The translations under genes and the position numbers were made by a program. The notes below the pieces were generated by a model. That model made no database searches. It saw nothing but the letters and a program-made list of their open reading frames with translations, and was not told the origin of the DNA. Below, one piece after another: positions 25,848 to 35,200 of a stretch of DNA of 64,000 bases; the first letter of the stretch is position 1; every line of letters begins with the position of its first letter. The DNA is from Lachnospiraceae bacterium AD3010 (GTDB taxonomy: Bacteria; Bacillota; Clostridia; Lachnospirales; Lachnospiraceae): NCBI GenBank assembly GCA_000622025.1, contig JHWU01000008.1, forward strand, positions 62,001 to 126,000. Direction: 5' to 3'.

Positions 25848-26447
25848 ATGATCTACAACTTTTTTGCAGCAATATCACGTATGAAATATATTGAACGCTG
25901 GGCTCTCATGCGTAATTCCAGGGAGGAAACCCTTTCGGAGCATTCTCTGGAGGTGGCCATGATAGCCCACGTTCTTTCGGTTATGGGAAATGTGCGTTAC
26001 GCTCATCATATGGATGCGGAGAAGGCTGCCCTTATCGGGATATACCATGATGCATCGGAAATAATAACCGGTGATATGCCTACTCCCGTAAAGTACTATA
26101 ATCCCGATATCCGTTCCGCTTATAAGGATGTAGAGAGGATAGCCGATGAAAACCTGCTTTCCAAGCTTCCCGATGACTTGAAGGATGAGTTTACCGGGAT
26201 CTTTAAGGCTGACGCCTCCGATCCGGAGGAAAGGTATTTATGGCGCCTTGTAAAGGCGGCTGACAAGATCTCGGCTCTTATAAAGTGTATGGAGGAAAGG
26301 CAGGCCGGGAATTCCGAATTCCGTACCGCCGAAGAAAGCCTTCGAAAAAAAGTCGGAGAGATGGCTGAAGAAATGCCGGAGGTCAGGGATTTTCTGAATG
26401 AGTTCCTGCCGGCTTACGGGAAGACACTGGATGAATTAAATGACTGA
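25848..26447 (+). CDS. yfbR: 5'-deoxynucleotidase, HD domain (YfbR family)
   Basis: Hydrolyses 5'-deoxynucleoside monophosphates in nucleotide pool control. HD-domain metal ligands are seen in SEHSLEV (His near residue 30) and YHDASEI (His-Asp near 67). The specificity region GDMPTPVKYYNP matches the YfbR family, and KAADKIS carries the last Asp. The length of 199 aa is normal. It starts at the base after the chemoreceptor stop and has no ribosome site of its own, so translation is probably coupled. A terminator follows at 26454. Confidence 0.9.
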   Translation: MIYNFFAAISRMKYIERWALMRNSREETLSEHSLEVAMIAHVLSVMGNVRYAHHMDAEKAALIGIYHDASEIITGDMPTPVKYYNPDIRSAYKDVERIADENLLSKLPDDLKDEFTGIFKADASDPEERYLWRLVKAADKISALIKCMEERQAGNSEFRTAEESLRKKVGEMAEEMPEVRDFLNEFLPAYGKTLDELND

Positions 26448-26453
26448 TTTAAG

Positions 26454-26484
26454 CGGAGCCTAAGAGATCAAAGGCTCCGTTTTT
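26454..26484 (+). terminator. Rho-independent terminator after yfbR
   Basis: CGGAGCCT (26454-26461) pairs perfectly with AGGCTCCG (26472-26479), followed by TTTTT. It overlaps the 3' end of the convergent YolD-like gene. Confidence 0.88.
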
Positions 26485-26656
26485 CTTCCGATTTCTTTTC
26501 GGTATCGGCGATCTGCTCCCCAAAGCCTGTAAGAGCAGCAAAGGGTGCAAACTGGGCTGCCCTGCTTAAGGGGGACATGCGTTCGTGCTTTTTTGATTCA
26601 GGATGTGGCAGATCTATGATATCCCTATAGTCCTCTATGGTACTGTTTTTTTTCAA
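26468..26656 (-). CDS. YolD-like protein
   Basis: A 62-aa protein with the family core YRDIIDLPHPESKKHERMS followed by RAAQFAPFAALTGFGEQI. YolD-like genes are regular partners of Y-family polymerases (UvrX/YqjW type) in Firmicutes and are thought to assist or regulate them. It starts with TTG, overlapping the polymerase stop (TTGA), with GGAGG 10 nt upstream. It therefore belongs to the same SOS operon. Confidence 0.88.
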   Translation of the reverse strand: MKKNSTIEDYRDIIDLPHPESKKHERMSPLSRAAQFAPFAALTGFGEQIADTEKKSEEKRSL

Positions 26657-28203
26657 GCTTTGTGTCCTCCTACCTGCTCATTTCTATCCTTCATGGTGGC
26701 ATATTCCATAAGGTTCATTCCCTTAAGCACCGCGTTTTTCCCGTACTTCTTCTTTATGGATAGAACAGCCTCCTGCAGCTTCTTTTCCTTCCTTCTGAAT
26801 TCCTCGGATATTTTCCTTTCTTCCTCCAGAGCGCCGTAATCAGTAAAAAGATCAAGCTGTTCGTATCTTTCTTCCTCTTTTTTTCTTCTTTCAGCGTCTG
26901 CCTCAAATATCACATGGTTTGCGACCACATACATCCTCCGGACCAGAAGAGCAGGGTTTATTATCCTGTCATACAGCTCCATCGCCCGGTCTATAATAAG
27001 CCTTGTGGATGATGAGAATTCACCCAGGTTAATGGAGCCGTGGGCTGCCTTCGGAACGAGCCTCCCGTAATGGTCATATTCTACGGGCCCCTTATACCGT
27101 TCCCTGATCTCGGGATCCTTTAAGCATTCGATATCATAGCCCACAGTCAAAACTATCTGGTCCGTGACCAGACCTTTTTCAAAAAGCTGCAGGACAAGAT
27201 TGTCAGTCATTTCACGGACTATGAGCCTCCCTTTTTCAACGGTATAGGGCTCATGGAGAACCTGGCCCTCACTTATGCTGTTATTTTCCGGTTTATAGGC
27301 CTTGATCTCTTTTATTTCACAGGGCTCATAGCCCCAGGCGTGATCTATTAAAAGCTCAGCGTTTATACCGAAAAGCTTGTATAGAAGCTCTTCATTATAG
27401 TAATCACACTCCCTCCCTACGGAGCATCTTGCCACGTCACCCATAGTGTACATTCCGTTTTTTTCAAGCTTTGAGGCATAGCCCCGGCCGATACGCCAGA
27501 AATCGGTTAAGGGTCTGTGGGCCCAGAGCCTCTCCCTGTAGCTCATTTCATCAAGCTCTGCAAGCCTTACCCCGTCTTCATCCGGCGGCATATGCTTTGC
27601 CACTATGTCCATAGCTATCTTTGAAAGATAGAGATTTGTCCCGATGCCGGCGGTGGCCGTGATCCCGGTCTCCCTGAGGACATGCCGTATCATCCTCACG
27701 GCAAGTTCCCTCGGACTGCTATCATAGATCTTCAGATAATCGGTCACATCCATAAATACCTCATCCACGGAATAAACATGGATATCCTCCGGCGAGATAT
27801 ATTTGAGATAGATATCATATATCCTTGAGCTGTACTGCATATAAAGGGACATTCTGGGAACAGCTGTTATAAAATCAAGACTGTACTCGGGATGAGCCTT
27901 TAATTCCCTTAAAGAGGTGCTGCTGCCGCTGAATTGATGTCCAGGAGCGTTCTTCAGCCTTTCACGGTTTATCTTTTTAACAAGAGAATCAGCCTCAAAG
28001 AGTCTGGGACGACCGGATAAACCGAAGGACTTAAGGGCAGGAGATACAGCAAGGCAGATGGTCTTATCCGTGCGGCTCCTGTCCGCAACAAGAAGACACA
28101 CATCCAGGGGATCATAGCCCATTTCCCGGCTTTCCACCGATGCGTAAAAGGATTTCAGGTCTATGGCAACATAGGATTTTTCAGTGGTTGTTTTTTTATC
28201 CAT
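26653..28203 (-). CDS. Y-family translesion DNA polymerase (UvrX/DinB-like)
   Basis: An error-prone polymerase for damaged templates. Motifs: SYVAIDLKSFYASVES with the first catalytic Asp, YSVDEVFMDVTDYL with the Asp-Glu pair near residue 145, and ATAGIGTNLYLSKIAMD. A helix-hairpin-helix region lies around GRGYASKLEKNGMYTMGD. The length of about 516 aa suits the UvrX group. I chose ATG 28203: promoter and SOS box lie directly upstream, and the in-frame codons before it fall inside the promoter. The predicted leader is only about 5 nt and there is no Shine-Dalgarno. A YolD-like gene follows in the operon. Confidence 0.9.
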   Translation of the reverse strand: MDKKTTTEKSYVAIDLKSFYASVESREMGYDPLDVCLLVADRSRTDKTICLAVSPALKSFGLSGRPRLFEADSLVKKINRERLKNAPGHQFSGSSTSLRELKAHPEYSLDFITAVPRMSLYMQYSSRIYDIYLKYISPEDIHVYSVDEVFMDVTDYLKIYDSSPRELAVRMIRHVLRETGITATAGIGTNLYLSKIAMDIVAKHMPPDEDGVRLAELDEMSYRERLWAHRPLTDFWRIGRGYASKLEKNGMYTMGDVARCSVGRECDYYNEELLYKLFGINAELLIDHAWGYEPCEIKEIKAYKPENNSISEGQVLHEPYTVEKGRLIVREMTDNLVLQLFEKGLVTDQIVLTVGYDIECLKDPEIRERYKGPVEYDHYGRLVPKAAHGSINLGEFSSSTRLIIDRAMELYDRIINPALLVRRMYVVANHVIFEADAERRKKEEERYEQLDLFTDYGALEEERKISEEFRRKEKKLQEAVLSIKKKYGKNAVLKGMNLMEYATMKDRNEQVGGHKA

Positions 28204-28214
28204 GACTATGATAT

Positions 28215-28243
28215 ATTCTATCATATTTTTATACCACTGTGAA
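28215..28243 (-). promoter_or_regulatory. Promoter of the Y-family polymerase operon
   Basis: On the minus strand TTCACA (28238-28243), 17 nt, TAGAAT (28215-28220). The -35 overlaps the SOS box. The -10 ends 11 nt before ATG 28203, so the transcript is nearly leaderless. Confidence 0.7.
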
Positions 28244-28252
28244 CATCTGTTC
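28241..28252. promoter_or_regulatory. SOS box (LexA-binding site)
   Basis: GAAC-ATCT-GTTC is a perfect Firmicute LexA core (GAAC, four bases, GTTC), overlapping the -35 of the polymerase promoter. This is the expected place for LexA repression of a translesion polymerase. Confidence 0.88.
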
Positions 28253-28263
28253 GATGGGAGGCG

Positions 28264-28506
28264 GGATAAAGGCATCAATTTCGCCAGAAAACGTGTTGAC
28301 GGCATATCCACATGCATAACCCTTTATCGGAACCGCCGACAAGATATGCCGCTTACTGCGGATTTGCACGCAGGATAAGAACAAATCCTACGTGAATATC
28401 CTGCGTGCTTAGCCGCAGTTGGCGGAGAGCTTGGCGTAGCGCGTTCCGCAGGGTTATGCATGTGGATATACTGTCAATACGTATGGCGGGATTGATGCGT
28501 TCATCC
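28264..28506. repeat. About 240-bp imperfect palindrome between polymerase and hisK
   Basis: The arms are similar over about 60 bp. Inside them 28304-28323 and 28450-28469 are perfect 20-bp inverted repeats (CCACATGCATAACCC and its complement). A second pair, ACTGCGG/CCGCAGT (28355-28361, 28413-28419), encloses an apical hairpin GCACGCAGGATA/TATCCTGCGTGC (28366-28377, 28397-28408). The whole can fold as one long nested hairpin. No open frame in it looks real. It separates two divergent genes. Confidence 0.75.
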
Positions 28507-28551
28507 GGGATAATGCGGTACAGATCATGTCATTCTGAAGGAGAAACAGAT

Positions 28552-29364
28552 TTGGAAATAAAGGCAAATTATCACACACACACAAATCTCTGTGACGGAG
28601 CTAACACTCCCGAGGAAATGGTGGAAGCCGCTATAAAGGACGGACTTCAGTATCTTGGCTTTTCAGGCCATTTTGATCCGGACGTTTATATGGATATAGA
28701 GAAATATAAGAAGGAGATACGTTCTCTAAAGGAAAAATACAGGGGAAAGATAGGTATTCTCTTGGGAGCCGAGGTTGACCGCCTTTTTGATGTGACAAAG
28801 GCCGAAGGCTGTGAATATATAATAGGTTCCACTCACGGACTTAACACAGATGAGGGGGTTATGTCCGTTGACAGCTCCCCGGAAACATTAAAAAAACTTT
28901 GTCAGGAATATTTCGGCGGTGATTACTATAAGCTTACAAAAGCCTATTATGAGCTTGAAGCAACGGTTGTTGATGTGGTGAAGCCGGATTTTATCGGACA
29001 CTTTGATATAGTGACCAAGTATAATGATGAGCTTCATTTCGTGGATGAAGATGATCCACGTTACCTGAAGCCTGCCCTGGATACGTTGGAGTATCTATGT
29101 GGGTACGGTATCCCCTTCGAGATAAATACAGCGCAGTATTACCGCGGAAAGAAGAAGGAAATGTATCCAAATATGCGTCTTCTTAAGGCTCTTCACGATT
29201 TTGGAGGAAGGATAGTTTTAAGCAGCGATGCCCATAACAGTGCGGTCCTTACCGGCGCCTTCGATGTGGCGGCAAAGAGAGCCGCTGTCTGTGGTTTTAC
29301 CTCTGCAAATATCCTTATTCCCGATGGATCAGGCCATGTCAGATGGAAAGAAGTAGCTCTGTAA
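28552..29364 (+). CDS. hisK: Histidinol-phosphatase, PHP family
   Basis: Removes phosphate from histidinol phosphate in histidine synthesis. The PHP metal motif NYHTHTNLCDG is right at the N-terminus, GFSGHFDP follows near residue 42, then GSTHG near 104, FIGHFD near 149 and LSSDAHNS near 228. The length of about 270 aa is typical. I place the start at TTG 28552, with AAGGAG 8 nt upstream. A longer frame back to 28405 would run through the palindromic repeat and add an Arg/Ser-rich stretch unlike the family. No other his genes are here. An unrelated PHP phosphatase remains possible. Confidence 0.85.
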   Translation: MEIKANYHTHTNLCDGANTPEEMVEAAIKDGLQYLGFSGHFDPDVYMDIEKYKKEIRSLKEKYRGKIGILLGAEVDRLFDVTKAEGCEYIIGSTHGLNTDEGVMSVDSSPETLKKLCQEYFGGDYYKLTKAYYELEATVVDVVKPDFIGHFDIVTKYNDELHFVDEDDPRYLKPALDTLEYLCGYGIPFEINTAQYYRGKKKEMYPNMRLLKALHDFGGRIVLSSDAHNSAVLTGAFDVAAKRAAVCGFTSANILIPDGSGHVRWKEVAL

Positions 29365-29417
29365 AAAGTCGTATTAATATGGTATCATTTTAAGGGGATC
29401 ATTTTTGGGAAGACAAT

Positions 29418-31277
29418 ATGTGGAACTATAATTTTACCATTCCTGCTATATTTATCTACACGATCTTTCTTGTATACTTTATTACCGGCTCAGCTCTTCC
29501 GGTGAAAAGAAACAGGAGCTTTCTTATGCTGGTCATCTGCCACGGCCTGACCGCGGTATTTGATATCCTTTCTTCATTTTTCGACAATAACTATAGTCAT
29601 TTTGATATAAGGCTCCTAACAGCCTCCAATCTGTTATTCTTTGTATTTTTTGTAGCTACTGCGTTCTGTTTTCTTAACTATGTTCTTTCGGTACCGGAGC
29701 AGTCGGTATCTATAATCAGGATATCCTTATTTAACAGGATCTTTTTTCTGATATTTGAAGCTGTGGTCATTCTTTCCATATTTACCAGCTGGATATTTTA
29801 TGTGGATGAGGGTGGTTACCACAGGGGAATATACTATAACATAATATATTTTATTTTCTTTTCTTATATTCTGGAAATGTACATACTATTCTTCCTGTTC
29901 AGGAGTGTTTTCACGAAAAGGGAGTTCACCAGCGGACTGCTCTTTGTCAGTATACTTCTTATGGGACTGATACTCAGATATCAGTTCCCCACGCTGCTCG
30001 TAATGAATACCTTCTGCTTAGGAGCCATTCTGATAATCTTTCTTTCCTTCCAGGATATTCATCTTTTTGAGGATCAGAGGGTCGGTTTATTTAATAACAG
30101 AGCCTTTCATCAGTACGTGGTGGAGCATTTGAGCACGGGAAAGCTCTATCTCTACGGATACGGCATTGTAAATTATGATGAATTAAGGCGAATGTTCGGT
30201 GGTGTCCAGATGGATCAGGAATTAAAGGATATTACCAGACAGCTTAGAAACGAGTATCCCGGACAGGTGTTGTTTTATTTGAGGAACGGACGTTTTATGG
30301 TGGCCTGGGATAAACCCTTTCCTTTTAAGGAAATAAGCAGCAAAATGGTGTCTGTCGGTACCGTTGAATTTCCTGAGGATCTTCAGATAGATGATGCAGG
30401 CCAGCTTATTGAGGTGGCCCGTGATGTCTTTTCAAAGCTTTCCGGAGAGATCACAAGTAAGCATATTGTCGTTGACCGGGACCATATCGTGGAGATCAAC
30501 AGAAATATAAGGGTTCAGCAGGCTTTAACCAATGCCATACAGAATGACGGCATACAGATATACCTGCAGCCCATATACTCCGTTGACAAAAAAAGGATCA
30601 CTGGAGCCGAAGCACTGGCCCGTATTGAAGATCCGGATCTTGGAACCGTGCAGCCAAATGATTTTATACCCATTGCGGAGAAGAACGGACTTATAGTAAA
30701 GGTGGGAGAGGCCGTTTTCAGGAAGACCTGTGCCTTCTTAAGGGACTGCGGAGATGACAGGGTGCAGTGGATAAATGTGAATCTTTCCCCAGTCCAGTGT
30801 GTTGCCGAAAAGCCGGTTGCAGCTCTTCTTGATATTTCCGATGAATACAATATCTCCGGTGAAAAGCTGAAGCTTGAGATAACTGAAGATGCAATGGTGG
30901 ATGATGAAGAGCTGAAGAGAATGATGCTGAAGATGTCGGATCATGGCTTCTGCTTTGAGCTCGATGACTTCGGAGTTGGCTTTTCCAACGTGCTGCGCTT
31001 AAGCAATTTCCCATTTTCTGCTGTAAAGATCGACAGGGAGCTGGTGTGGCAGTACCATGATAACCCCACGAACAGCGTCCTTCCCCACCTTATAGAAGAT
31101 ATAAGGAGTTCGGGGATGGACGTGGTCGCAGAGGGCATAGAAAGTAAATCCATGGGGAGGGAAATGATAGCACTTGGCTGCAATTATCTTCAGGGCTTTT
31201 ATTTCTCCCGTCCGGTTCCCTTAAAGCGTTTCCCTAAGGTCTTTGACCTCCAGTGGGACGAGTTTGGCGGCCTTTAA
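29418..31277 (+). CDS. Membrane-bound EAL-domain phosphodiesterase
   Basis: A 619-aa protein. Residues 1-215 contain six or seven hydrophobic helices, a sensor of MASE type. About 220-350 is a strongly degenerate GGDEF-like module without a recognisable signature. An EAL domain fills about 365-605, keeping AEALARI, NVNLSPVQC, LEITEDAM, ELDDFGVGFSN, AEGIES and LQGFYFSRP. The residues needed for c-di-GMP hydrolysis appear present. GGGAAG precedes ATG 29418. Its final 57 bp overlap, tail to tail, the last codons of the ECF S-component gene on the other strand. Confidence 0.88.
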   Translation: MWNYNFTIPAIFIYTIFLVYFITGSALPVKRNRSFLMLVICHGLTAVFDILSSFFDNNYSHFDIRLLTASNLLFFVFFVATAFCFLNYVLSVPEQSVSIIRISLFNRIFFLIFEAVVILSIFTSWIFYVDEGGYHRGIYYNIIYFIFFSYILEMYILFFLFRSVFTKREFTSGLLFVSILLMGLILRYQFPTLLVMNTFCLGAILIIFLSFQDIHLFEDQRVGLFNNRAFHQYVVEHLSTGKLYLYGYGIVNYDELRRMFGGVQMDQELKDITRQLRNEYPGQVLFYLRNGRFMVAWDKPFPFKEISSKMVSVGTVEFPEDLQIDDAGQLIEVARDVFSKLSGEITSKHIVVDRDHIVEINRNIRVQQALTNAIQNDGIQIYLQPIYSVDKKRITGAEALARIEDPDLGTVQPNDFIPIAEKNGLIVKVGEAVFRKTCAFLRDCGDDRVQWINVNLSPVQCVAEKPVAALLDISDEYNISGEKLKLEITEDAMVDDEELKRMMLKMSDHGFCFELDDFGVGFSNVLRLSNFPFSAVKIDRELVWQYHDNPTNSVLPHLIEDIRSSGMDVVAEGIESKSMGREMIALGCNYLQGFYFSRPVPLKRFPKVFDLQWDEFGGL

Positions 31278-31841
31278 TGCCTGAGCTACGGGGCCTGTAA
31301 CAATACTTGCAACAAGCATCTCAAATACAGCATTCCCGGCGATTATGGAGCAGATAAAAATAATAACGTTTCTACCTGCCATCATATTCTGAACATACTC
31401 GGTATTTCCGAAAAGGAACACGATGGTGGACATGAAGAATACAGTATTCAGAAAGGCCGAGAAGAATCCGGTCACTGTTCCGGAAATAAGCACATTGGCA
31501 AATTTCCGCATTCCCCTGTAGATAAAGCCCAGTAGAAAGCCGTCAAGCATTCTCGGGACAAAGCAGAGTATGACCGTGAGAACGGGGCTTATGGTAAAGA
31601 GTGTGCTTGTAAGCCCGCTGGAGCCCATCAGCGCTTTGATGATGGACGCAAGTCCCCAGATCGCTCCTGCAAGAAGACCGTAAACCGGACCAAAGGTTAT
31701 GGCCGCAATGGAAACCGGTACCATGCTTAATGAAACTGTGATGGCTCCTAAGGGGACTGTTACAAACTGAAGAACGAAGATCGCGGCTGTAAGAAGTGAC
31801 ATGGTAGCAAGCCGCACTACCCTGGAACTGGTATTATTCAT
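31221..31841 (-). CDS. ECF transporter S component (vitamin uptake), folate-type likely
   Basis: An integral membrane substrate-binding subunit of an energy-coupling-factor transporter. Six hydrophobic helices are visible, with the S-component pattern: VRLATMSLLTAAIFVLQFV at the start, then AITFGPVYGLLAGAIWGLAS and later GFFSAFLNTVFF. The overall pattern fits folate-family (FolT-like) components best, but pantothenate or another vitamin cannot be excluded. The shared ECF ATPases and T component would lie elsewhere. AGGAGG precedes the ATG. A structured leader of about 105 nt precedes the gene on its own strand. Confidence 0.82.
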   Translation of the reverse strand: MNNTSSRVVRLATMSLLTAAIFVLQFVTVPLGAITVSLSMVPVSIAAITFGPVYGLLAGAIWGLASIIKALMGSSGLTSTLFTISPVLTVILCFVPRMLDGFLLGFIYRGMRKFANVLISGTVTGFFSAFLNTVFFMSTIVFLFGNTEYVQNMMAGRNVIIFICSIIAGNAVFEMLVASIVTGPVAQALKAAKLVPLEVKDLRETL

Positions 31842-31873
31842 AATAAATTCCTCCTGTTATTATTCCCGCCTGT

Positions 31874-31978
31874 GGGATCCATAAGGCTTTTCAGATACCG
31901 GGGATCTCTGTCGGCTCTTGCTTACCCTAAGTAATGCAATACCTGAAAGATCTGAGGCGTTGATCCTTAAAGAATCCC
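31874..31978 (-). promoter_or_regulatory. Structured leader of the ECF S-component gene
   Basis: In the RNA, GGGATTCTTTAAGG can pair with CCTTATGGATCCC to close the structure. CAGAT pairs with ATCTG inside it, and an inner hairpin is formed by TTGC-TTAC and GTAA-GCAA. The position just before a vitamin-transporter gene suggests a riboswitch. I could not match it to the THF, TPP, FMN, cobalamin or preQ1 consensus. An extended -10 (TATAAT at 32008-32013) lies upstream. Confidence 0.4.
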
Positions 31979-32067
31979 AGTTTTCGGGATACAATACAAG
32001 TTACGGGATTATAATACCACAAATATCCGACGCTGTGTTAATCCTTTAACAATTTTTAAGAATTAAG

Positions 32068-32232
32068 AATATGTTGTTACAGTTCACAGCCGAACTGCGC
32101 ACTTTGCTGCGCAGTTACGGCCCAAAGAATTATGGCAGGCAGGGGTTTTGCCCCATTGCCGAAGGCAATTTAATTGGCAAAACCCGTTACGTTCGCAGCC
32201 TGAAAGGCTGTGAACAGTAACAATATGTTGTT
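32068..32232. mobile_element. 143-bp MITE-like insertion with 11-bp target duplication
   Basis: AATATGTTGTT occurs as a perfect direct repeat at 32068-32078 and 32222-32232. Between the copies the element ends in inverted repeats GTTACAGTTCACAGCC (32076-32091, partly overlapping the left direct repeat) and GGCTGTGAACAGTAAC (32206-32221), with one mismatch. Inside are hairpins AACTGCGC/GCGCAGTT and GGGTTTTGCC/GGCAAAACCC. It has no coding capacity, and no transposase is in the window. Confidence 0.7.
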
Positions 32233-32253
32233 TTCTTACGGAGGGAAAAAAGA

Positions 32254-35200
32254 ATGATGTTTTTTGGAAAGAAGAGTCATATAAAAAAGGAGCTTGCTAT
32301 CCTTATGGCAGTACTCCTGTCAGTGACAGGCTGCGGAATAAACGGAGCAGGTAATAATGCAGCTGTTTCACAGAATACTGCTGCTGAAAAGACAGATGCT
32401 TCGGATAATACCGAGGCAAAAAAGACGGATGCTATAGATGCTTCAGAAGAGAAAGAAAGAGCAAAAAAGCCTCTTAAGGCCGAAGCTGTTTCGAAGCTGC
32501 CGGAGTCAGAGTGGCAGGCCCAGACCGTTTTTCCCGACCGCAGGGGTAAGATAGACGATACTCTGGCATTGAACAGCCTTTTTAGCTTCAGCGGCTATCA
32601 CGGTCAGGGGAAGCTCTATTTCCTGCCCTCCGAAACCGTGTCTTCTTTCAAGATGTATATAAATGACTTCGAGGTCGACACCTCGGATGTTACCGGGGAA
32701 AACATATATGAGCTGGATTTTGGCGAAGCAGCCCTTAACGGTCTTAATACCCTTCAGGTTTCCAGTATAGAGCCTTTGAATATTAAAGATGCAGTGAGGG
32801 TGTGGATCCCCTACCCGGAGGTAATTGATGGCAGTCCCGAAGATGAGGGCATTAGAGAGGAAACTCTGTCACTTATCTCGGATATCGTTCAGTCCGACGT
32901 GGATTCTGGCTTTACAGCAGCCCAGCTTGCGGTTGTACGTAATGGGAAACTGGTATACGAAGATTCCTGGGGAAAGCTGAATTCATATCTGCCGGACGGA
33001 AAGAAGGATACCGGCAGTCCTGATGTGACGAAGGACACCCTTTTTGACCTGGCCTCAATCACAAAGATGTTCGCAACCAACTATGCACTGCAAAAGCTTG
33101 TGACGGATGGAAAGCTTTCCATTGATGCAAAGATCACGGACTTTTTAGGAGAAAAGTTCTCTGAAGACACCCTTGATTTTGCATATCAGGACGCAGAGGA
33201 TCCCGGACTTGAGAAACAGAAGGAGTGGAAGGCCGAGCTTACCGTAAAGGATCTATTATGCCATCAGGGCGGCTTCCCGGCTTCGCCAAGGTATTGCAAC
33301 CCCTATGTGGATGCGGTAACGCAGAGGAACGGAGAGGAGTATGAAAACATCCTCTTTGCGGGAAATGATGCTTCGCCCGAGACCAGAGAGGCTACCATAG
33401 ACGCTATCTGTAAAACACCATTGATGTATGAACCTGGCACAAAGACCCTGTATTCCGATGTGGATTATATGATCCTTGGTCTTGTGGTGGAAAGCCTTAC
33501 CGGGAAGGAGCTTGATACTTACGTTAAGGATACCTTCTATGAACCCATGGGCTTAAAGCACATAACCTTCAATCCTCTGAAAAACGGTTTTTCTAAAGAA
33601 GATGTAGCAGCTACTGAGGTAAACGGAAATACCAGGGACGGCTTCCTGAATTTCCCCGGGATAAGGACTAAGACCATTCAGGGAGAGGTCCATGATGAGA
33701 TGGCATATTACAGTATGGGCGGGGTTTCCGGACATGCGGGTCTTTTCTCCAATGCCACGGATCTCGCAAAGCTTGCCAGTGTTATGTTAACCGGAGGCTA
33801 CGGTGGACACCGGTTTTTCTCCCGGAACGTGATGGATCTTTTTACTTCACCTAAAAACAGTACCGAAGCCAATTGGGGACTGGGCTGGTGGAGAGAGGGG
33901 GATGACCAGAGGACCTGGTATTTCGGGGAAAGCACCTCCCGAACCTTCGGGCACCAGGGCTGGACCGGAACTCTGGTAATGATCGACCCTGTTGAGAATC
34001 TGGTTGTTACTTACCTTACGAATAAGATCAATTCGCCGGTTACGGATCTCAAGTTAAATCCCAATAAATTTAACGGCGGATACTATACGGCATCTTCCCT
34101 GGGTTTTGTGCCGCAGCTTATACAGCTTGGGCTGGATTTTGACAGTGACACTGATGAAAGAATGTTCTCACTTCTTTCCGAAATGGTAAATGACAGCATA
34201 AAGCTTGTGGATCCCGTATATGCAAACGAGGCGGACTATCCGGCTGTCAAAAATGCGGAAAGCAAGATAAACGTTCTGAAAAAGTTTGCTTCCCGTACAA
34301 ATGAGCCTGAACAGCTTAAGGTCTGCGAAGCTGTCGATGAACGCTGGAAGACCTTTAAGGATGAAGCCGCCCGATCACCGGAGGGGATCCTGCATGAGAT
34401 GAGCACGGAAGAAAAGATAGAACAGATGCTCTTACCGGATGTAAGGTTCTGGACCGAAAAGGACGGCAGTAAGACCGGGGTTAAAAAGCTGAATAAAGAG
34501 CTTGAGGACACTCTGAAAAAGCACAAATTCGGAGGAGTGATACTTTTCACCGACAATTTCGAGAATGCAGAGCAGACCGCCGCTCTGACTAAGGATCTGC
34601 AGGAGGCAAACAGTTACGGAAATGATAAGCATAAGCTCTTTATCGCTGTGGATCAGGAAGGCGGAAGGGTGACAAGGCTTTTGACCGGAACCCAGATGCC
34701 GGGTAATATGGCCCTTGGGGCTACCGGGGATACCGCGATGGCAAAGGAGGCAGCAAAGGTTATCGGAACTGAGATTAAAGCCCTGGGCTTTAATATGGAT
34801 TTTGCTCCAGTGGTGGACGTCAATATGAATCCCTCAAATCCTGTCATCGGGATCCGCTCCTTCTCCGATGATCCCCAGATGGTTGCGGATTTCGGCTGTG
34901 CCTTTACGGAAGGACTGCATGAGGCAGGAGTGATATCCGCTCTCAAACATTTCCCGGGACATGGGGACACCCGTACGGATAGCCATACAGGGCTTCCTTG
35001 CATCGATAAAACCCTGGATACTCTCAGTAATAATGAGTTCGTTCCCTTTAAGAAATGTATCGAGAACGGGGCGGACATGGTGATGACCGCGCATATCCAG
35101 TATCCGAAGATCGAGACAGAGACCTATACTTCCATAAAAGACGGAAAAGATATTTTCCTTCCGGCTACGCTTTCTAAAGAGGTAATAGACGGGATCTTAA

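Noticed and set aside
28405-28551. N-terminal extension of hisK to ATG 28405
   Set aside because: The extra 49 codons translate the right arm of the palindrome; TTG 28552 has AAGGAG at proper spacing and gives the family N-terminus.
31866-32016. THF, TPP, FMN or preQ1 riboswitch before the ECF S component
   Set aside because: None of the conserved core strings of these classes is present; only an unassigned structure can be supported.
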